64,000 bases of DNA from Rhodoferax sp. GW822-FHT02A01 (GTDB lineage: Bacteria; Pseudomonadota; Gammaproteobacteria; Burkholderiales; Burkholderiaceae_C), in NCBI RefSeq assembly GCF_038784515.1, contig NZ_CP152376.1, forward strand, positions 2,170,001 to 2,234,000, written 5' to 3'. The first letter of the stretch is position 1; every line of letters starts with the position of its first letter. The position numbers were made by a program, and so were the translations under genes. The notes beneath the pieces are model-generated. The model saw only the letters and a list, made by a program, of their open reading frames with translations. It ran no database searches and was not told the DNA's origin. Of the stretch, positions 16,544-24,322 are shown in pieces.

Positions 16544-18454
16544 TCAGCCTCGTACGCGCAGGATTGCGCTGAAGTAGTTGGTCAAAGCGTCACGGGCCTG
16601 CAACGGCAGGATGTGACCCACATACTGGTCCGGGCGCACGATGACCATGCAACCCGCCGCGCGATCAATACCGCGCATCGTGAAAATGTCCTCCCCCAGC
16701 TTGGCGTCTACACAGAAGACCTTTTCGTAGTCGCAAAGCCCATAGCGGCCCACGCGCGGGCGCAGCAAGGAGGGCATGTCGCCGTAGTCCAGTGCGCGGA
16801 ATTCCTGCTGGAAGACGGCGCGGGTGTCGATCACCGCATCCACGTCTTCTCCAGGTTTGGTATGCCGACGTACGGGGGAGGCCGGGTCGTTCTCCAGCCA
16901 GTCGCACAGTGCCGCAACAGTGCCCCCTGCTGTGCCTGCATCGCCTGCAGGCGCAAAAAGGAATAGATGGAAGCGCGCATCCGCTTCAATGCAGTGCCCC
17001 AGATGCATGGGCTTGGCGTCTGCCAGCCGGATCACGGGCGCCGAATGCAGGCGCTTGCCGATGTCGAAACCGGTGGCTAGGTGCTGATGCGTCGCAGCAC
17101 CCGTCAGTGCGCTGGGTTCGTACTGGATGGTCAGGCCGCAGGTGAAGGGCAGGTTGTTGACAAACTCGCGCGCCACGCGAGGCAGACCTTCGTCCGTGAT
17201 GTCTTCCTCGGACTTGGCACCAACAACGCGGGCCCATTTATGGTCGAACTCCACCAGACCCTTGGCCGCTGCACGACGCTCACCGGAGTAGCTATGCAGC
17301 AACGACGGATCCGCACGACCGGTCAATACGGAGATCAGTTTCCAGCCCATATTGAAGGTGTCACCCATGGACACGTTCATGCCCTGACCCGCCTTGGGGC
17401 TGTGGGTATGGCAGGCATCGCCGGCCAGCATCACGCGGGGTGAACGCGTGCGCACTTGGTCCTCAGGCACGTCGTCAAATTTATCGGTCAGGCGGTGGCC
17501 GATCTCGTAGATGGACGACCAAACCACCTCTTTCACGTCAAGCGTGAAGGGCGCCAGGATGCGCTGTGCCTTGGCAATGATGTCGTTGGCGCCCATGCCG
17601 CGGTCGGCTACGCGTTCGTTCTCGCCCAAGCGATCCATTTCGACATACAAGCGCACCAAGTGTCCACCCTCGCGTGGCAACACCATCAGAATGCCCTCGT
17701 CCTTGGAGCGTACAAAGGACTTCTTGCGCCAGTCCGGGAAGTTGGTAACGGCCAGCAGATCAATCACGCCCCAGGCCTGATGCGCTGCATCGCCGTGCAG
17801 TGCTCCGCCAATGGCATTGCGCACGTTCGAACGCGCGCCGTCGCAACCAATGACGTAATTGGCGCGTACTGTGGCGGTCTGCCCTTCGCGACCGGGCGCT
17901 GTGTGTTCCAGCGTGACGGTGACGGGGAACTCTTGTGCGTTCGGGTCAATCTTCAGGTCCCGCACTTTCAGGCCATAGTCCGGCTCCAGTCGGGTGGGGG
18001 CGTTGCGCATGATGTCCATGAACAGGTCATGCACCCGTGCCTGGTTGATCAGGATGTGGGGCATCTCGGATATGCCATCCGGCACGTCCTGCACACGGGC
18101 CACGCGCCGGAGGTTGGCGTCCGTTCCGGGGTTCCAGAAGGTGGTCTCGTTGATCCAGACCGATTCGCGTTTGACCTTGTCGGCAAATCCAAAGGCCTGG
18201 AACATTTCCATGGTGCGCACGCTGATGCCATCGGCCTGGCCCTTTTCCATGGGCCCCAGCTTGGGCTCGACCAGCATGGTGTGGATCTGCGGGACCCGGG
18301 CAAGCTGGGCGGCTAGGCAGAGGCCGGCAGGCCCGGAGCCTGCGATCAATACATCCACCGTTTCCGGCAGTGGATCACCGGCGCGACGGTGGTCAGGGGC
18401 CGCCACCGAAACGTCGGGATCCCCGGGAATGAATCCATTTGTGTGAAATTGCAT
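16544..18454 (-). CDS. mobA: FAD-dependent 3-hydroxybenzoate 4-monooxygenase-like hydroxylase
   Basis: A flavoprotein hydroxylase of 636 residues, the length of Comamonas MobA and phenol 2-monooxygenases. It begins MQFHTNGFIPGDP, very like MobA. It shows the FAD motif DVLIAGSGPAGL (about 35), the DG-type motif VIGCDGARSNVRNAIG (about 205) and the second FAD motif GDACHTHSPKAGQGMN (about 330). A C-terminal thioredoxin-like domain follows. MobA converts 3-hydroxybenzoate to protocatechuate with NADPH and O2. The start has a CAGGAG site 5 nt upstream. It is divergent from the MarR gene and followed by the orphan binding protein. The exact phenolic substrate is inferred from remembered family similarity. 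Confidence 0.8.
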   Translation of the reverse strand: MQFHTNGFIPGDPDVSVAAPDHRRAGDPLPETVDVLIAGSGPAGLCLAAQLARVPQIHTMLVEPKLGPMEKGQADGISVRTMEMFQAFGFADKVKRESVWINETTFWNPGTDANLRRVARVQDVPDGISEMPHILINQARVHDLFMDIMRNAPTRLEPDYGLKVRDLKIDPNAQEFPVTVTLEHTAPGREGQTATVRANYVIGCDGARSNVRNAIGGALHGDAAHQAWGVIDLLAVTNFPDWRKKSFVRSKDEGILMVLPREGGHLVRLYVEMDRLGENERVADRGMGANDIIAKAQRILAPFTLDVKEVVWSSIYEIGHRLTDKFDDVPEDQVRTRSPRVMLAGDACHTHSPKAGQGMNVSMGDTFNMGWKLISVLTGRADPSLLHSYSGERRAAAKGLVEFDHKWARVVGAKSEEDITDEGLPRVAREFVNNLPFTCGLTIQYEPSALTGAATHQHLATGFDIGKRLHSAPVIRLADAKPMHLGHCIEADARFHLFLFAPAGDAGTAGGTVAALCDWLENDPASPVRRHTKPGEDVDAVIDTRAVFQQEFRALDYGDMPSLLRPRVGRYGLCDYEKVFCVDAKLGEDIFTMRGIDRAAGCMVIVRPDQYVGHILPLQARDALTNYFSAILRVRG

Positions 18455-18489
18455 GTTGTCTCCTGCGGTGTGTTTGTTGGGTCAAGCAT

Positions 18490-18528
18490 TTATAGAATGT
18501 ATAGATATCATATGTATACATTCTATAA
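18490..18528. promoter_or_regulatory. 14-bp perfect inverted repeat, probable MarR operator
   Basis: TTATAGAATGTATA (18490-18503) is repeated exactly in inverted form at 18515-18528 with an 11-nt AT-rich spacer. It lies in the 136-bp region between the divergent monooxygenase and MarR genes. Long AT-rich palindromes at such positions are usual MarR-family operators, so binding by the adjacent regulator, controlling both directions, is inferred. Confidence 0.75.
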
Positions 18529-18590
18529 TCGTCAAGTGGGTCACCAAAACCTGCAAAATGGCTCGGATTTGCGATGAACGGAGACGACGC

Positions 18591-19013
18591 ATGGATGAGA
18601 GAAAAATGGCCGGGCACCTGATCCGGCGCCTGCACCAGCAGTCGATGCAGGTATTTCAGGCACAGACACAAGCTGCCGGCTTCGACCTGACATCGGTACA
18701 GTTTGCCGCGCTCAACGCGCTTGCCCGTGATCCTGGCATTGACCAGGCAAGTCTGGCCGCAACCATAGGATTCGACCGAGCCACCATAGGCGGCGTCATA
18801 GATCGTCTGGAGCGCAAAGGCCTGGTGCAGCGCGAGGTCAGCGCGCAAGACCGTCGTGCGCGTCAGCTGACACTTACCGCAGAAGGTGAAAGCATGCTGA
18901 CCGCATGCAGGCCCGTAGTGAAAGCCCTGCAGACCGACATCCTGGCCTTGCTGTCACCGGCAGAGCGCGAAGCCTTCATGGCATTGGCGAAAAAGGCGCT
19001 GGGGCTGGCGTGA
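18591..19013 (+). CDS. MarR-family transcriptional regulator
   Basis: A winged-helix regulator of 140 residues. The recognition region DQASLAATIGFDRATIGGVI is followed by the typical wing VQREVSAQDRRARQLTLT. The ATG at 18591 has GGAG 7 nt upstream; more upstream starts would add a long non-homologous leader. It is divergent from the monooxygenase operon across a 14-bp perfect inverted repeat. It is probably a repressor released by a phenolic ligand, as with other MarR proteins next to hydroxybenzoate genes. Confidence 0.9.
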   Translation: MDERKMAGHLIRRLHQQSMQVFQAQTQAAGFDLTSVQFAALNALARDPGIDQASLAATIGFDRATIGGVIDRLERKGLVQREVSAQDRRARQLTLTAEGESMLTACRPVVKALQTDILALLSPAEREAFMALAKKALGLA

Positions 19014-19041
19014 GCTGACGCCATAGCCACCGGATGCCAGG

Positions 19042-20193
19042 TCAGCGGTTGGATGTCGGCAGGCCAAGGGACTGCCGCAGCAGGGGTTGTGAAATACCCA
19101 GTCCCAGATGCACAGCGCGCTCCACCACCGGCAGTATGCGCCGCTGCAGCTTTTCTTCGTGGTTCTTGGCAATGTCGGCCAAGCGGTGTTCCAGAAATGG
19201 ATTGAGCAAGCGGTCCCTCAGCTCCACCAGATAGGACCGTGCCTGCAAGCCGCCGCCTTCGGCATCGAACACCGGCAACACTTCATCGGCCCAGACCGAC
19301 TCCAGTGGATCACGCATCAAAGGGTCATGCATGGCTTGCAACACCGTTTCGTCGGCCGGGCGCGATAGGGACAGCCAGCGGTCCGCCAGAAAGGTGTGGG
19401 CGAGGTTGAGCAGCCACAGTTTGCGTTGTTCGAACTGTGGCAGATCGTCGGTCAACACCATGGCCGGATGCTGGCATGGCAATACCAGGCCGGGTTGCAA
19501 TTCAATCGCCCACAGGGCATAAGGCTCGGTCACGGCGCCTGCCGGCTCCAGGGGCGATGACACGATGCGGTCCACCAACGAGTTCACCCACACACATTGC
19601 GCCTGCAGGTAGTGCACAAAGGTCGGTTCGGTTCCCCACTGGCGTGCGACGCTGACCACGATGTTGCGCAACGTATCCCCATTGCGGCTCACCAGTTCAC
19701 AGGGAAGAATGGTCAAGGGGGCGGCGGGCAGCGTGCGCCAGCGGTGGTACAGCAATGCCAGCAGCTTGGCTGGAAAGCTGCGGGGCGTCACGTTGCGCGC
19801 TTGCAGAAGTTCAGCGTTGTCCGCGTCATTGAGAACATAGCCTGCGTCCGCCGTGTTCGAAACGATAACTTGCACCGAAGTTGCCATGGCCTCCAGTAGC
19901 TGCGACCAATCACGATCGGCGTGCCAGACGGTTTGCACCGAGTCGACTTCCACGGTTGTTTCAACCGGCCGGCCACCTTGCATGCCACGGACCTCCACCC
20001 GATAGCCAAGCGACAGGGCCGCAGCTCGCGCGCTGCTCTGTGGACTGGCCGTGCTCTGGACCACCGTAACGTGCCCCAGCGCCTGCCCTTGCCGCAATGC
20101 CTCGGCAACAAACAGGTCCACATGGGCCTGCAAAAAACGGCCGGTGCCGAACTGCAGAATGGGATGGGCTGCCGCCATCTGCTGGCTCAGCAT
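19042..20193 (-). CDS. Tagaturonate reductase-like mannitol dehydrogenase family protein (short form)
   Basis: An NAD-dependent polyol dehydrogenase related to UxaB, which interconverts D-tagaturonate and D-altronate. Matches to UxaB are clear: ILQFGTGRFLQAHVD at the N-terminus, VSNTADAGY, FPAKLLALLYHRW, ILPCELVSRNGDTLRN, NSLVDRIVSSP, and NPFLEHRLADIAKNHEEK near the C-terminus. At 383 residues it is about 100 shorter than E. coli UxaB (483) and stops soon after the RILP motif. Its ATG overlaps the preceding dehydrogenase stop by 7 bases, so translation is coupled. It is the last gene of the sugar operon. Confidence 0.8.
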   Translation of the reverse strand: MLSQQMAAAHPILQFGTGRFLQAHVDLFVAEALRQGQALGHVTVVQSTASPQSSARAAALSLGYRVEVRGMQGGRPVETTVEVDSVQTVWHADRDWSQLLEAMATSVQVIVSNTADAGYVLNDADNAELLQARNVTPRSFPAKLLALLYHRWRTLPAAPLTILPCELVSRNGDTLRNIVVSVARQWGTEPTFVHYLQAQCVWVNSLVDRIVSSPLEPAGAVTEPYALWAIELQPGLVLPCQHPAMVLTDDLPQFEQRKLWLLNLAHTFLADRWLSLSRPADETVLQAMHDPLMRDPLESVWADEVLPVFDAEGGGLQARSYLVELRDRLLNPFLEHRLADIAKNHEEKLQRRILPVVERAVHLGLGISQPLLRQSLGLPTSNR

Positions 20194-21197
20194 TCAATCA
20201 GTGCCTTCACCACGCCCATGGCGGGATCCAGCAGCGTGGAGAAGTTCGCTGGCACATCGGCCAGCGCCATGCGGTGCGTGTTCAGCGCAGCAGTCGGTAT
20301 CTGACCGGCGCGCATGGCAGTCAGGACGGTTTCAAAGTCTTCCATCGTGGCGTTGCGGCTGCCCAGCAGGGTTGCCTCGCGTTTGTGAAATTCCGGGTCC
20401 GAAAAAGTGATGTTGTCCCGCACCACCGAAACCATCACATATTTGCCACCATGCGCGACGAACTGGAAGCCGCGCTCCATGGCACGCGCGTTGCCGGTTG
20501 CATCCAGAACGACGTCGTAGAACTCGCCATGGGTCAAGGCACTAAGTTCCTGTACATCGTTGGGGCCGATGAGTACACCCGCTGCGGCCCCCAGATGTTT
20601 CCTGCAGAAGTCCACCCGATCGGGGCGTGTATCCAGAGCCGTCACGATGCCGCCGCGCAGATGCGCAAACAGGGCAGCGGCCATGCCAATCGGACCGGTG
20701 CCCACCACCAGCACCCTTTGTCCGTGCTGGATATCGGCCCTGCGCACGCCGTGTGCGCCGATGGACAGGAACTCCACCATGGCGGCCTGATCCAGTGTCA
20801 CGCCCTCGGCCTTGTGCACGAAAGGTGCGGGAACGCTCAGGTATTCGGTGAAAGCCCCATCACGATGGACCCCCAATACCTGGATGTTGACGCAGCAATT
20901 GGTTTTGCCCTGGCGGCATGCCACGCAGGTTCCGCAGGAGAGATAGGGCATGACGTAGACCACGTCTGCGCGTTGCAGAAAGCTGCCTTGCGGTGCCTCT
21001 TCTACCGTGCCGGAAATCTCGTGACCCATCACGCGCGGGTAAGCCAGATAGGGCTGGTTGCCACTGAAGATGTGCAAATCGGTTCCGCAGACACCGACGC
21101 GGCGTATGCGCAGCAAAACGTCGTTGGATGCACGCGTGGGTATGGCGCTTTCAACGGCGCGCAGTACGCCTGGTGTTTCACAAATAACTGTCAGCAT
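20187..21197 (-). CDS. Zinc-dependent alcohol dehydrogenase, probable L-galactonate 5-dehydrogenase
   Basis: A medium-chain dehydrogenase of about 336 residues. It shows CGTDLHIFSGN (catalytic zinc Cys), GHEISGTVEE (His-Glu), and four structural-zinc Cys in CGTCVACRQGKTNCC. The NAD-binding motif is VVGTGPIGMAAALFA near residue 165. The neighbours, a tagaturonate reductase-like enzyme and an altronate dehydratase, point to oxidation of L-galactonate at C5 to D-tagaturonate, as done by E. coli LgoD. Substrate assignment rests on context. The ATG at 21197 is used because the frame upstream runs into the aldo/keto reductase gene. Confidence 0.75.
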   Translation of the reverse strand: MLTVICETPGVLRAVESAIPTRASNDVLLRIRRVGVCGTDLHIFSGNQPYLAYPRVMGHEISGTVEEAPQGSFLQRADVVYVMPYLSCGTCVACRQGKTNCCVNIQVLGVHRDGAFTEYLSVPAPFVHKAEGVTLDQAAMVEFLSIGAHGVRRADIQHGQRVLVVGTGPIGMAAALFAHLRGGIVTALDTRPDRVDFCRKHLGAAAGVLIGPNDVQELSALTHGEFYDVVLDATGNARAMERGFQFVAHGGKYVMVSVVRDNITFSDPEFHKREATLLGSRNATMEDFETVLTAMRAGQIPTAALNTHRMALADVPANFSTLLDPAMGVVKALIEC

Positions 21198-21247
21198 AAA
21201 TTTCCTTGTGTGGGGTTGTCCGATGCGGCCTGCGCAGGGTCTTCTCG

Positions 21248-22255
21248 TTACATAGGGACCGGTGCGGCCGGGTCGAGCAGACCGCGCTCGCGCAGGAATC
21301 GCCACAGCTCCGCTGGAATGGCGTATTCAAACCACTCCACATTCATGAGAAGCTGGGCGGCGGTACGTGTTCCTGTGACGCAGGAAACCACGGCGGGATG
21401 CGCCATGGGAAACTGCAGCGCCGCGGCTTGCAGCGGAACCCCCCATTCGCTACAGACACTCTCGAGCGCGCGCACTTTGGTCACGACCGCAGTCGGCGCT
21501 TCTGCATAGTTGAATTTGGCGTTGCCGGCCAGAATGCCGGAGTTGAACGGCCCGGCGATGACGATGGCGTTGCCGCGACGTACGCACTCGTCCAGAAAAG
21601 GGTTGAGGCAGGTTTGCTCCAGCAGCGTGTAGCGTCCTGCCAGCATGGTGCAGTCGAGGTCGAACTCGCGCATGCTGTCCATCACGACCTGCCATTCGTT
21701 GACACCCAGTCCCACGGCCTTGACCATGCCTGCGCTGCGCAGCTCGTCCAGTGCCTTGAAACCGCCGCCCTGGGTGAGTTGCTGCCAATAATGCGTGTGC
21801 AGGTCGCCGTGCGTATCGCGGCCGATGTCATGCACATACAGGATGTCGATGTGCGCCAGCCCCAGGCGCTGCTGGCTGTCCTCAAAGGAGCGCATGACGC
21901 CCGAGTAGCTGTAGTCGTACTGTGGGCGAAACGGATAAGGATTGGCCCAACCGCCGTCACCCGGTGCCACGCTGGCATCGGGCCGCATCAGCCGGCCCAC
22001 CTTGGTGCTCACCACATACTCAGCACGGGGCACTTCGGCCAGTTGCGTGCCCAGGCGGTGTTCGGAGCGGGTGTAGCCGTAGAAGGGTGCCGTATCAAAG
22101 TAGCGCACACCGGCAGCCCATGCGCTGGCGAACACCTCCTCCACTTCGCGGGCGCTGGTTGCGCGGTACAGACCACCTATTTGCGAACAGCCTAGCGCCA
22201 GGGCTGTCAACTGAAGGTCCACGCGGAATAGTTTTCGGAGATCGGTGCTTTTCAT
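21248..22255 (-). CDS. Aldo/keto reductase, probable L-galactose/L-fucose (D-threo-aldose) 1-dehydrogenase
   Basis: A TIM-barrel NAD(P)-dependent enzyme of 335 residues. The catalytic tetrad is visible as Asp in YFDTAPFYGYTRSE, Tyr in the same segment, Lys in VSTKVG and His in LYVHDIG. It matches the aldose 1-dehydrogenase branch that oxidises L-galactose, L-fucose or D-arabinose to the lactone. The gene lies directly downstream of the sugar-binding protein gene. Combined with the following enzymes, this favours L-galactose over L-fucose, because fuconate dehydratase and KDF aldolase genes are absent. Confidence 0.75.
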   Translation of the reverse strand: MKSTDLRKLFRVDLQLTALALGCSQIGGLYRATSAREVEEVFASAWAAGVRYFDTAPFYGYTRSEHRLGTQLAEVPRAEYVVSTKVGRLMRPDASVAPGDGGWANPYPFRPQYDYSYSGVMRSFEDSQQRLGLAHIDILYVHDIGRDTHGDLHTHYWQQLTQGGGFKALDELRSAGMVKAVGLGVNEWQVVMDSMREFDLDCTMLAGRYTLLEQTCLNPFLDECVRRGNAIVIAGPFNSGILAGNAKFNYAEAPTAVVTKVRALESVCSEWGVPLQAAALQFPMAHPAVVSCVTGTRTAAQLLMNVEWFEYAIPAELWRFLRERGLLDPAAPVPM

Positions 22256-22263
22256 AGGGCTGC

Positions 22264-22285
22264 CCCCGACGCCAGTGCGTCGGGG
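22264..22285 (-). repeat. 9-bp GC hairpin between binding-protein and aldose dehydrogenase genes
   Basis: CCCCGACGC (22264-22272) pairs perfectly with GCGTCGGGG (22277-22285) around a 4-nt loop, in the 56-bp gap. No T-tract follows on the reverse strand, so it is unlikely to be a full terminator. Such hairpins after binding-protein genes often protect the upstream mRNA and raise the level of the binding protein relative to downstream genes. Confidence 0.5.
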
Positions 22286-22311
22286 CGTTCATGGAAGATG
22301 AAGGAGGAGGT

Positions 22312-23256
22312 TCAGTACAAAACGTTCTTGGCCGCAGCGCTGTCGATGTTCTTCTTGTTGACCATCAGCACACCGGTGTCGCGGAAGGCGGGAACCTTCT
22401 TGCCTTCGGTGATTTCCACCACGGTCTTCACACCCAGGTTGCCCATCTCAAATGCGCTTTGTACGGCGATGGCTTCAATGGTTCCATCCCGCACGAAGCC
22501 TTGCAGGTCAGAGTTGCCATCAAAGCCGATGGCAACCACCTTGCCAGCCTTGCCAGCCTGGGCCAGTGCGCGGCCCATGCCAATGGCAGTGGGCTCGTTC
22601 GCGCCAAAGATGCCCTTGAGGTCAGGGTTGGCTGCCAGCACGTCGGTGGTCTGGTTCAGCGCGGTTCCCATCTGCGAGTTGGAATAGAAGGGGCCTACGA
22701 TCTGCAGTTTGGAGTGCGCCTTCACATAGTCGATGAAACCACCAACGCGGCCAATCTCAGAGCCCGAACCTGCGGTGTAGGACATGACGGCAATCTTTCC
22801 GGTGGTGCCGATCTTGTCGATCAGGGTCTTGGCGGACATTTCACCCGCGGCCTTGTTGTCCGTGGCCAGGAACGACTGGTAGTAGGCCTTGCCGGCGTCC
22901 GATGCTGCGGAGTCGATCAGCACTACGGGAATTTTGGCCTCCCATGCCTTCTTCATGGCGGGAATCAGTGCATCCGGATCGGAAGGTGCCAGCACGATAC
23001 CTGCCACCTTGCGGTTCACCGCGTTTTCCACCAAAGCCACCTGACCAGCAAGGTCGGTGTCGGACGCTGCCCCCTGGAAGGTGGCGGTGTAGCCCTTGAG
23101 TCCGCTCACTGCGGCATTGGAGCCCTTCTTCACGTTTTGCCAGAAGTCGGAGTTGGTCGTCTTGACGATGACGGCGATTTCCTTGTCGGCCGCAAAGGCC
23201 ATGTTCGATGCAGCCACCAAGGTGGTAGCAATCAGGGTGCTCAGCAGTTTTTTCAT
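22312..23256 (-). CDS. Sugar ABC transporter periplasmic binding protein (RbsB family)
   Basis: A pentose/hexose-type binding protein of 314 residues (Peripla_BP_4). The N-terminal signal peptide is MKKLLSTLIATTLVAASNMAFA, cleaved before ADKEIAVIV. Family landmarks include TTNSDFWQNVKKGSNAAV, APSDPDALIPAMKKAWEAKIP and GIFGANEPTAIGMGRAL. It is the third gene of the transporter set after ATPase and permease. It should determine the operon's substrate, inferred as L-galactose or a similar L-sugar. Confidence 0.92.
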   Translation of the reverse strand: MKKLLSTLIATTLVAASNMAFAADKEIAVIVKTTNSDFWQNVKKGSNAAVSGLKGYTATFQGAASDTDLAGQVALVENAVNRKVAGIVLAPSDPDALIPAMKKAWEAKIPVVLIDSAASDAGKAYYQSFLATDNKAAGEMSAKTLIDKIGTTGKIAVMSYTAGSGSEIGRVGGFIDYVKAHSKLQIVGPFYSNSQMGTALNQTTDVLAANPDLKGIFGANEPTAIGMGRALAQAGKAGKVVAIGFDGNSDLQGFVRDGTIEAIAVQSAFEMGNLGVKTVVEITEGKKVPAFRDTGVLMVNKKNIDSAAAKNVLY

Positions 23257-23314
23257 GTCGTTCCTCTTTATCGATGGGTTGTGTCAATGTCCCGGTAAGC
23301 CCTGCCGGTAGGGA

Positions 23315-24298
23315 TCACTTGCGATGGCGCATCTGGTCAATCCACACCGTCAGCAGGATGACCAGGCCAATCAGAATTTGTTGGGTGAAGGCGGAGACGC
23401 CGCCCATGTTCAGGCCGTTGCGCAAAATGCCGATCACGAAGGCGCCTATGATGGTTCCGGAGATCGTTCCCACGCCGCCTGTGAGCGATGTGCCACCAAT
23501 GACGGCCGATGCAATGGCATCGAGTTCGTACATCAACCCCTCACTGGGTTGCGCAGTTACCAGGCGCGACATCAGCACGCAGCCCGTCATGCCGGCGAGC
23601 AGACCCGAGAACACATAGGCAAACAAGGTGACACGTTGCACCTTCACCCCGGACAGGCGCGCTGCTTCCAGGTTGGAGCCAATGGCGTACAGGTGCCGGC
23701 CCAGCGTGGCACGGTTCAGCAACACAGATACTGCGATGGCCAGCACTACCATCAGCAGCACCGGGTACGGGATGCCCACAAACACCACATCCGGGAAACC
23801 ATCGGCACCAATCTTCACCACGCGCCACAGGGAACCGTTGCCCAGCTCGGCAAAGCTGTCGCCCAGCCCGCCCACGGCCTTGGCATCGGTGATTTGCAGT
23901 GCCACGCCGCGGGCAACCAGCATCATGCCCAGCGTGGCGATGAAAGGTGGCAGCTTGAGTACCGTCACGCACAGGCCGTTGATCAGGCCGCAGAGGGCGC
24001 CCACCAGCAGACCCGCCAGCATGGCCAGTGGCACCGGGGCTCCTGCCTTGGTGGCCATGGCGGCGATGACGCCGGCAAGTGCCAGAATGGCTCCCACCGA
24101 CAGGTCAATGCCCCCGGTGATGATCACGCAGGTCGCACCAATGCCCAGGTAGGCGATGGACGTCACCTGAAGGGCAATGGTCATGCCGTTGCCCACGGAG
24201 AAGAAGGCATTGCTGGTGAACGAGAAGATCACGATCAAGCCCAGCAGGCTGGCAAGCGCGGCAAATTTCTGTAGCAGGTCTTTCTGGTGTTCGGTCAT
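23315..24298 (-). CDS. Sugar ABC transporter permease (RbsC/AraH family)
   Basis: An inner-membrane permease of 327 residues with eight to ten hydrophobic segments. It has the family signatures TGGIDLSVGAILALAGV near residue 60 and the EAA-like region GSNLEAARLSGVKVQRV near 210. The C-terminal ITGG-type motif is SAVIGGTSLTGGVGTISG. It lies between the ATPase gene (24 bp upstream) and the binding-protein gene and forms one import system with them. Confidence 0.93.
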   Translation of the reverse strand: MTEHQKDLLQKFAALASLLGLIVIFSFTSNAFFSVGNGMTIALQVTSIAYLGIGATCVIITGGIDLSVGAILALAGVIAAMATKAGAPVPLAMLAGLLVGALCGLINGLCVTVLKLPPFIATLGMMLVARGVALQITDAKAVGGLGDSFAELGNGSLWRVVKIGADGFPDVVFVGIPYPVLLMVVLAIAVSVLLNRATLGRHLYAIGSNLEAARLSGVKVQRVTLFAYVFSGLLAGMTGCVLMSRLVTAQPSEGLMYELDAIASAVIGGTSLTGGVGTISGTIIGAFVIGILRNGLNMGGVSAFTQQILIGLVILLTVWIDQMRHRK

Positions 24299-24322
24299 GG
24301 GGCAGTCGTGGGAGAAGGTGTT

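Noticed and set aside
20097..21509. 470-codon forward open frame opposite the sugar dehydrogenase genes
   Set aside because: The opposite strand carries UxaB-like, zinc alcohol dehydrogenase and aldo/keto reductase motifs; this frame has no recognisable domain.
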